The notes under the pieces: model-generated
Told to the model about the DNA's origin: nothing
What the model saw: only the letters and a program-made list of their open reading frames with translations
The model's database searches: none
Shown: positions 4,626-10,065 of the stretch, piece after piece
Numbering within the stretch: the first letter of the stretch is position 1
How the letters are laid out: each line of letters starts with the position of its first letter
Position numbers and translations under genes: made by a program
Source of the DNA: JBHHYN01 sp046757565
GTDB taxonomy: Bacteria > Pseudomonadota > Gammaproteobacteria > Eutrophobiales > Eutrophobiaceae
Reading direction: 5' to 3'
DNA length: 10,065 nucleotides
Assembly: GCA_046757565.1 (NCBI GenBank)
Contig: JBHHYN010000109.1
Span: forward strand, 1-10,065

Positions 4626-6171
4626 TGCTGGAAACGTCATAGGTTACACGGGAGATCCCGCCTACTTCATTCAGTATCCTGTTTGAAATGTATTCCAGGA
4701 ATTCATAGGGGAGACGGGCCCAACGGGCGGTCATGAAATCGATCGTCTCAACGGCACGCAGGGCGATCACATATTCATAATACCGTGCATCACCCTTCAC
4801 CCCTACCGATTTAACCGGCAGGAACACGGTGAAGGCCTGGCTGACCTTATGGTAGAGATCATGTTCGTGCAGTCCGTTGATAAAAATGTCATCGGCCTGC
4901 CGCAACAGATCCGCATACTCTTTCTTCACTTCGCCCAGTATGCGCACTCCGAGTCCCGGGCCGGGAAATGGATGGCGCTCGATTATCTCCCTGGCCAGTC
5001 CGAGTTCCTGTCCAAGCCTGCGCACCTCGTCCTTGAACAACTCCCGCAAGGGTTCAATCAACTGCAGGTTCATGGTCTGCGGCAGACCGGCGACATTATG
5101 GTGTGATTTAATGACATGCGCCTTGCCGCTCCGGGCGCCGGCGGATTCGATGACATCCGGGTAAATAGTACCCTGCGCCAACCACTTCTCACTCTTTAAT
5201 TTCCTGCCTTCTTCCTCAAAGACAGCGATGAACTCGCGGCCGATGATGCCGCGTTTCTCTTCCGGATCCACAACTCCGGCAAGCTTTTTCAGAAAACGTT
5301 GCCTGGCGTCGACGCGGATTACACGGATACCCATATGCCGGGCAAAGGTTTGCATGACCTGGTCACCTTCGTTAAGCCTTAATAAACCATTATCCACAAA
5401 GAGACAGGTGAGTTGATCCCCGATCGCCTTGTGCAGCAAGGCGGCTACCACAGAGGAATCGACACCTCCCGATAAGGCCAGTAATACCCTCTCCTTTCCC
5501 ACTCGTTCACGGATATCGTGGATGAATTCTTCAATAATGTTCGCGGTTGTCCATAATGACCGGCAACCGGCAATATCGTGAATAAAACGCCGTAGTATTG
5601 CCGCACCCTGCCCGGTATGGGTCACCTCGGGATGAAACTGCACGCCGTAAAAACCACGGTCTTCGTCGGCAATCCCGGCGATCGGGGCATTATCGGTTGC
5701 AGCGATTACCTTGAATCCGGCTGGCAATTTATCGACGCGGTCTGCATGACTCATCCAGACATTTAATAACCCGTGGCCTTCATTATTCGTCCCGTCCTGA
5801 ATACCCCGCAACAGTTTTGAATGGCCTCTTGCCCTGACCTGTGCGTGACCAAATTCACGCACGGATGAAGCGCTGACCTTGCCGCCCAGCTGTTCCGCCA
5901 TGGTCTGCATGCCGTAGCAGATACCCAGTACGGGAACATTCAAATCGAAAACAATATCCTGCGCCCGGACACCATTGAGTTTTGTGACGGATTCCGGACC
6001 ACCGGAAAGGATAATGGCCTGCGGTTTGAACTCCCGGATTGCCTGCGCATCCATATCATAGGGATGGATTTCGCTATAGACATTGGCTTCGCGCACACGC
6101 CGTGCGATCAACTGGGTATACTGTGACCCGAAATCAAGAATGAGGACGCAATCAGAGTGGATGTTCGCCAT
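4597..6171 (-). CDS. guaA: GMP synthase (glutamine-hydrolysing)
   Basis: 524 residues, close to the 525 of the E. coli enzyme. It converts XMP to GMP using ATP and glutamine, the last step of GMP synthesis, in the cytoplasm. The N-terminal class I glutamine amidotransferase domain (about 1-200) has the nucleophile Cys85 in GICYGMQ and His180/Glu182 in FHPEV, each offset by one from E. coli. The ATP-pyrophosphatase P-loop SGGVDSS is at 234-240. The C-terminal dimerisation domain ends in PPATIEWE. All key residues are present and the 3' end is intact. It lies 93 bp downstream of guaB in the same direction, the common guaBA operon order. No clear Shine-Dalgarno precedes the ATG. The 3' end borders the genomic island and is a known integration site for tyrosine integrases. 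Confidence 0.98.
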   Translation of the reverse strand: MANIHSDCVLILDFGSQYTQLIARRVREANVYSEIHPYDMDAQAIREFKPQAIILSGGPESVTKLNGVRAQDIVFDLNVPVLGICYGMQTMAEQLGGKVSASSVREFGHAQVRARGHSKLLRGIQDGTNNEGHGLLNVWMSHADRVDKLPAGFKVIAATDNAPIAGIADEDRGFYGVQFHPEVTHTGQGAAILRRFIHDIAGCRSLWTTANIIEEFIHDIRERVGKERVLLALSGGVDSSVVAALLHKAIGDQLTCLFVDNGLLRLNEGDQVMQTFARHMGIRVIRVDARQRFLKKLAGVVDPEEKRGIIGREFIAVFEEEGRKLKSEKWLAQGTIYPDVIESAGARSGKAHVIKSHHNVAGLPQTMNLQLIEPLRELFKDEVRRLGQELGLAREIIERHPFPGPGLGVRILGEVKKEYADLLRQADDIFINGLHEHDLYHKVSQAFTVFLPVKSVGVKGDARYYEYVIALRAVETIDFMTARWARLPYEFLEYISNRILNEVGGISRVTYDVSSKPPATIEWE

Positions 6172-6188
6172 AACTAAGTAAAAAGAGG

Positions 6189-6253
6189 AAAGTGAAAAGT
6201 ATAAAGAAAAAAGAACTCATCAAACTTTTCACTTTATACTTTCCACTTTTCAC
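6189..6253. repeat. AT-rich inverted repeat built of 7-bp units between guaB and guaA
   Basis: The left arm 6189-6206 and right arm 6232-6249 match as inverted repeats at 17 of 18 positions, around a 25-nt loop. The arms are made of heptamers: GTGAAAA, GTATAAA on the left and TTTTCAC, TTTATAC, TTTCCAC, TTTTCAC on the right (6226-6253). In the guaBA transcript this would form a long A/U-rich stem between the two coding regions, which might affect processing or guaA translation. There is no GC-rich stem or T-run typical of a terminator. Confidence 0.6.
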
Positions 6254-6264
6254 TGATTGCAGGA

Positions 6265-7725
6265 CTACGTCCTGTAGTTAGGGGGTTCCTTGGTGATGGT
6301 CACGTCATGCACATGGCTTTCCTTCACACCGGCACTGGTGAGGCGGACAAAGTTCGGTTTGTTCCGAAACTGTTTCAGGTCCTGACAACCGGTATAACCC
6401 ATTGCAGCACGAAGGCCACCCATTAATTGATGCACTATGGCGCTTAATGCCCCTTTATAGGGAACACGGCCCTCAATCCCTTCGGGCACCAGTTTCTCAA
6501 TCTCGTCATTTTCCTGGAAATAGCGGTCCGAGGATCCATGCTGCTGCGACATGGCGCCGAGAGAACCCATGCCACGATAAGTTTTATAGGAGCGGCCCTG
6601 GTAGAGTTCAACTTTTCCAGGGGCCTCTTCGGTGCCGGCGAACAGGCTTCCAATCATCACGGTATAGGCACCTGCGGCGATGGCCTTGGCCATATCCCCC
6701 GAATAGCGGATCCCCCCGTCGGAAATAAACGGAACCTTCTCTTTTTTCAGCGTCTTCGCAACATTGGCAACTGCTGAAATCTGTGGCATACCGACCCCGG
6801 TGACAATACGCGTCGTACAGATCGATCCGGGGCCGATGCCGACTTTTACCGCGTCCACCCCAGCCTCGAGCAATGCCCTGGCGCCATCCATAGTAGCGAT
6901 ATTACCGCCTATGACCTGGGCATCAGGGTAGTGCTGCTTGATCCACTTCACCATGTTCAGCACGCCCTCTGAATGCCCATGGGCGGTATCGACGACCAGC
7001 ACATCGACGCCTGCATTGACCAGTGCGTCGACACGCTCCCGTGTACCCGGTCCAACACCCACGGCAGCCCCGACACGCAATGCTTCATTGCTGTCCTTGC
7101 AGGCATTGGGAAATTCGTGGGCCTTCTGGATGTCCTTCACCGTTATCAGGCCTCGTAATTGAAACTTGTCGTTGACAACCAGCACTTTTTCTATGCGGTG
7201 TTTGTGTAACAAGGCAACAATCTCATCGCTATCGGCATCCTCTCCTACCGTCACCAGTTTATCTTTCCGGGTCATAATGTTTTTGACGGGATCGCCATAA
7301 CGGGTTTCAAAACGGAGATCACGGCTGGTCACAATACCGACCAGTTCCTCACCCTCCACGACCGGCACACCTGAAATATTATTGGAGTGGGTCAGTTCCA
7401 GTACTTCCTGAATACTGGTCTTTGGAGTAACGGTAAAGGGGTCTTTGATCACACCACTCTCATATTTTTTTACCACCCGTACCTGCCCGGCCTGCTCTTC
7501 AGGACTCATGTTCTTGTGGATAATACCGATGCCACCCTCCTGGGCCATTGTGATGGCCAATCCGGCCTCGGTAACTGTATCCATGGCGGCGGAGAGTATC
7601 GGTATATTGAGCCTGATTTCGCGCGTCAATTGCGCTTCCAGACTGACCTCCTTGGGTAACACCCGGGAATGGGCCGGAACCAGCAAGACATCATCAAAAG
7701 TGAGGGCTTCCTCAATGATCCGCAT
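6265..7725 (-). CDS. guaB: Inosine-5'-monophosphate dehydrogenase
   Basis: 486 residues; E. coli GuaB has 488. It oxidises IMP to XMP with NAD+, the rate-limiting and committed step toward GMP. The TIM-barrel catalytic domain is interrupted by a tandem CBS (Bateman) module at about 93-205 (DPFTVTPKTSIQEVLELTH and NIMTRKDKLVTVGEDAD). The active-site loop GIGPGSICTTRIVTG carries the catalytic Cys303, followed by ISDGGIRYSGD, the GSLFAGTEEAPG phosphate-binding region and the GRSYKTYRGMGSLGAM flap. The C-terminus (ITKEPPNYRT) is typical. It heads the guaB-guaA pair and has a recognisable sigma-70-type promoter 36 bp upstream. It is divergent from xseA, a common gammaproteobacterial neighbourhood. 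The start ATG at 7725 gives the conserved MRIIEEALTFDDVLL opening. Confidence 0.98.
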   Translation of the reverse strand: MRIIEEALTFDDVLLVPAHSRVLPKEVSLEAQLTREIRLNIPILSAAMDTVTEAGLAITMAQEGGIGIIHKNMSPEEQAGQVRVVKKYESGVIKDPFTVTPKTSIQEVLELTHSNNISGVPVVEGEELVGIVTSRDLRFETRYGDPVKNIMTRKDKLVTVGEDADSDEIVALLHKHRIEKVLVVNDKFQLRGLITVKDIQKAHEFPNACKDSNEALRVGAAVGVGPGTRERVDALVNAGVDVLVVDTAHGHSEGVLNMVKWIKQHYPDAQVIGGNIATMDGARALLEAGVDAVKVGIGPGSICTTRIVTGVGMPQISAVANVAKTLKKEKVPFISDGGIRYSGDMAKAIAAGAYTVMIGSLFAGTEEAPGKVELYQGRSYKTYRGMGSLGAMSQQHGSSDRYFQENDEIEKLVPEGIEGRVPYKGALSAIVHQLMGGLRAAMGYTGCQDLKQFRNKPNFVRLTSAGVKESHVHDVTITKEPPNYRT

Positions 7726-7760
7726 GTTAATTAAGGCATCTACAGGTAAAATAGCAGACT

Positions 7761-7789
7761 ATTATAGTGGCTGGACTGCTTCCGGTAAA
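7761..7789 (-). promoter_or_regulatory. Sigma-70-type promoter of guaBA
   Basis: On the minus strand TTTACC (7784-7789) and a perfect TATAAT (7761-7766) are separated by exactly 17 bp. Transcription would begin near 7754, leaving a leader of about 28 nt before the guaB ATG. This is the best-formed promoter in the window. Confidence 0.65.
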
Positions 7790-7819
7790 TCTAAGTTCTG
7801 ACTGATTGTATAAGTTGAG

Positions 7820-9181
7820 GTGACCAATCTTTTCGCTCAATCTGCGGCCGGCCGGGATATCTACACCATTACCCGGCTGAATCGCGAAGTACGGGCGGTC
7901 CTGGAAGGCAGTTTCCCCACCCTGTGGGTGCAGGGCGAGATCTCCAACCTAGCACGGCCCGGTTCCGGTCATTGGTACTTTTCACTGAAAGATCAGGCTT
8001 CTCAAGTTCGCTGCGCCATGTTCAAGAACCGCAACCGTTATCTGAAATTTCGCCTGGACAATGGTATGCAAGTCATTGCCAGGGCAACCGTAAGCCTCTA
8101 TGAAGGGCGTGGGGAATTCCAGCTCATTATCGAACAGCTGGAGCAGGCGGGAGCGGGAGCACTGCAGCAGGCCTTTGAAGAGCTGAAACAGCGGCTTAAT
8201 AAAGAGGGATTGTTCGATGAAGAACATAAAAAAGCCATTCCCGCTTTTCCGAAGTGCATTGGTGTGGTCACCTCACCGACCGGCGCCGCAATTCGGGACA
8301 TTCTGACCGTCCTGAAAAGACGCTACTCCTGTGCCGGCGTAATTATCTATCCCGTCCCCGTGCAGGGTGAAGCTGCAGCCGAACTGATTGCCCGGACGCT
8401 TGCAGAAGCCGATAAACGTCATGAAACGGATGTATTAATCCTTGCCCGTGGCGGGGGCTCCCTGGAAGACCTGTGGGCATTTAACCAGGAAGTCGTGGCC
8501 AGGGCCGTCTACCAATGCGACACCCCCATCGTCAGCGGGGTAGGACATGAGATTGATTTTACCATCGCAGATTTTGTCGCCGATCAGCGGGCAGCAACAC
8601 CATCTGCGGCCGCAGAACGAGTCAGTCCCGATCAAGGGGAGCTTTTGGAACGATTGGGCTTATTCGGGAACAAGCTGCAAATCCATATCAAACACACTCT
8701 GCAACACTCTACCCGGACCTTGTCGCAACTCGACAAGCGCCTGCCCCGCCCGATGCGTCAATTGCAGAATCTCAGCCAGCGTATCGATGACATCGCGTTA
8801 ACAATGCAACGGACTATGCGGGCGGTTGTTGCCGAAAAGCGATCCTGTTTGTTGAAGATCGCATCGGAAATGAACCAGTACAACCCGTTACAAACCCTTG
8901 GATTGCATCGTGAAAAATGTCAATATCTTGCCAATCAACTGCGTCTTGGGATGGCACACTCCCTGCAAACCGCTAAAGGGAACCTGGAAGCCCTTGATCA
9001 TGCCTTACATACTGTCAGCCCATTGGCGACGCTGGACCGGGGTTATGCCATAGTTACGCGGATTGACAACGAGGCGATCGTTCGCGATACAGGCTCGTTG
9101 AAACCGGGCGAGACACTCATGACCCGCTTTGCAAGAGGACGCATGCACTCAACAGTAAAGAAAATCATTGAAGAAGACTAG
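7820..9181 (+). CDS. xseA: Exodeoxyribonuclease VII large subunit
   Basis: 453 residues. With the small subunit XseB (not in this window) it degrades single-stranded DNA from both ends to oligonucleotides, acting in repair and in clearing toxic fragments. An N-terminal OB-fold (about 15-110, LWVQGEISNLARPGSGHWYFSLKD, QVRCAMF) binds ssDNA. The catalytic region holds D160 (AIRDIL), R210 (LARGGGSLEDLWAFN), H243 and D246 (GHEIDFTIADFVAD), each five residues above the essential E. coli residues D155, R205, H238 and D241. A long coiled-coil region (about 270-400) precedes the C-terminal segment with LDRGYAIVT. The start is GTG at 7820. No good Shine-Dalgarno precedes it, but no methionine codon follows before residue 67, and the N-terminus aligns with the family. 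The next gene overlaps its end by 14 bp. Confidence 0.97.
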   Translation: MTNLFAQSAAGRDIYTITRLNREVRAVLEGSFPTLWVQGEISNLARPGSGHWYFSLKDQASQVRCAMFKNRNRYLKFRLDNGMQVIARATVSLYEGRGEFQLIIEQLEQAGAGALQQAFEELKQRLNKEGLFDEEHKKAIPAFPKCIGVVTSPTGAAIRDILTVLKRRYSCAGVIIYPVPVQGEAAAELIARTLAEADKRHETDVLILARGGGSLEDLWAFNQEVVARAVYQCDTPIVSGVGHEIDFTIADFVADQRAATPSAAAERVSPDQGELLERLGLFGNKLQIHIKHTLQHSTRTLSQLDKRLPRPMRQLQNLSQRIDDIALTMQRTMRAVVAEKRSCLLKIASEMNQYNPLQTLGLHREKCQYLANQLRLGMAHSLQTAKGNLEALDHALHTVSPLATLDRGYAIVTRIDNEAIVRDTGSLKPGETLMTRFARGRMHSTVKKIIEED

Positions 9182-9989
9182 CCTACTGTCTGTATTCGTT
9201 ATTGCCTTGCTCAGTAACGTCGATGCAATGGCCCTGCCGCAGTTTGCCAACGTGCCGGGAGGGATAGCCGTCGTGTCCCTGAAGGATGATGCAAAACCTT
9301 ACGCCTCTTATAAAGGAGACCGGGTCATGGTGATTGGCCGGCCCGGTGCGTGGCAGGCGATCATTGGCATCCCTTTGAGTACGAAACCCGGCACATACAA
9401 GCTCAGAGTACATAACGGCACTCATGTTGCCATCTATAATTTTGATGTGAAAGACAAGGAATATCAGATCCAGCGCATTACCATTAAAGACAAGCGCAAG
9501 GTCAATCCCACCCCGCTGGACATGAAACGGATTAATCGGGAGAGCAAACTCATACAACATGCCAAAGCAGTCTGGTCGGATGACGATAGCGTACGGCCCG
9601 TTCTGGAACAACCGCTTAAAGGTCCCTATAGCAGTCCCTTTGGACTGAAGCGGTTATTTAACGGACAGCCCCGTAAACCACATAGTGGCCTGGATATCGT
9701 CGCCAATGAAGGCACACCCATCAAGGCCGCCGCTTCAGGAAAAGTCATCAATACCGGGGAATATTTCTTTAACGGCAATACGGTCTTTATCGACCACGGC
9801 CAGGGCATGATCACCATGTACTGCCATATGCACAATATTAAGGTCAAGGAAGGGCAGGAAGTAAGCAAGGGCGAGGTGATCGGGACGGTCGGCCGGACCG
9901 GCCGCGTCACCGGCCCGCATCTGCACTGGAGTGTGATCCTGAACAAGGCCATGATCGATCCGTTAATGTTTATCCAAACGGCCAAATAG
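9168..9989 (+). CDS. Exported M23 family (LytM-type) metallopeptidase
   Basis: 273 residues from a TTG at 9168 that overlaps the xseA stop by 14 bp, so translational coupling is likely. A signal peptide is evident: MKK, a hydrophobic stretch (LLSVFVIALLS) and a probable cleavage after AMA at residue 22, placing the protein in the periplasm. The N-terminal half (ANVPGGIAVVSL, KPGTYKLRV) resembles a beta-rich, possibly Ig-like domain. The C-terminal LytM domain carries a full zinc site: H172 and D176 in HSGLDI, the HxH at 220-222 in YCHMHN, and H251/H253 in GPHLHW. It should be an active peptidoglycan endopeptidase rather than a degenerate LytM activator. A weak AAAGA precedes the TTG. The alternative is a later start at an internal methionine, which would remove the signal peptide. 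The family is certain; the exact cell-wall role is not. Confidence 0.93.
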   Translation: MKKTSLLSVFVIALLSNVDAMALPQFANVPGGIAVVSLKDDAKPYASYKGDRVMVIGRPGAWQAIIGIPLSTKPGTYKLRVHNGTHVAIYNFDVKDKEYQIQRITIKDKRKVNPTPLDMKRINRESKLIQHAKAVWSDDDSVRPVLEQPLKGPYSSPFGLKRLFNGQPRKPHSGLDIVANEGTPIKAAASGKVINTGEYFFNGNTVFIDHGQGMITMYCHMHNIKVKEGQEVSKGEVIGTVGRTGRVTGPHLHWSVILNKAMIDPLMFIQTAK

Positions 9990-10033
9990 AACCTATCTGC
10001 AGGCCATCCCAGTAAAACAGGAACTCCGAAATA

Positions 10034-10065
10034 GTGATTTGTCATTTGTGATTTGTCACTTGTCA
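10034..10065. repeat. Heptamer repeat downstream of the M23 gene
   Basis: The window ends in GTGATTT-GTCATTT-GTGATTT-GTCACTT-GTCA, a run with 7-bp periodicity and a 14-bp higher-order period. It resembles the 7-bp units in the guaB-guaA spacer. The array may continue beyond the window. Confidence 0.6.

Overview
The window looks like part of a gammaproteobacterial chromosome, with a housekeeping half on the right and a decayed genomic island on the left. The assignment rests on the guaB-guaA pair, the XseA/M23 arrangement and the way these proteins match enterobacterial residue numbering with offsets of only a few residues. No rRNA or other taxonomic marker is present, so the genus is not determined.

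Left part (1 to about 4596), accessory DNA. On the minus strand lie the first 115 codons of a type I restriction-modification methylase (hsdM, running off the window) and, just upstream of it, an AAA_14/DUF4143-type ATPase with a TTG start and a promoter whose spacer is filled by a perfect palindrome. Next come a short remnant of an older gene and, on the plus strand, an XRE/HTH regulator whose start codon sits inside a 22-bp palindrome. The regulator is followed by an uncharacterised conserved gene that has been split by a 249-bp element. This element has perfect inverted ends, no transposase, and CTAG at both edges. Removing one copy of it (245 bp) puts the two gene halves back in one frame. 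The island ends in a truncated DUF4102-type tyrosine integrase that has lost its catalytic domain.

Boundary (4375 to about 4620). Between the integrase remnant and the 3' end of guaA there are five copies of a 10-bp motif (consensus AATACCATGA). This is what one expects of arm-type binding sites for the integrase. The 3' end of guaA is a known integration hotspot, so this is read as one end of a guaA-inserted island that can no longer move by its own integrase.

Right part (4597 to 10065), core genome. guaB (IMP dehydrogenase) and guaA (GMP synthase) run leftward from a recognisable promoter and make GMP from IMP. The spacer between them holds an AT-rich inverted repeat built of 7-bp units. 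Divergently transcribed are xseA (exonuclease VII large subunit) and an exported M23/LytM-type peptidase whose TTG start overlaps the xseA stop by 14 bp. The window ends in another run of 7-bp repeats.

The most interesting items are the XRE plus conserved-protein module broken by a MITE-like element, and the integrase arm-site array preserved next to guaA.
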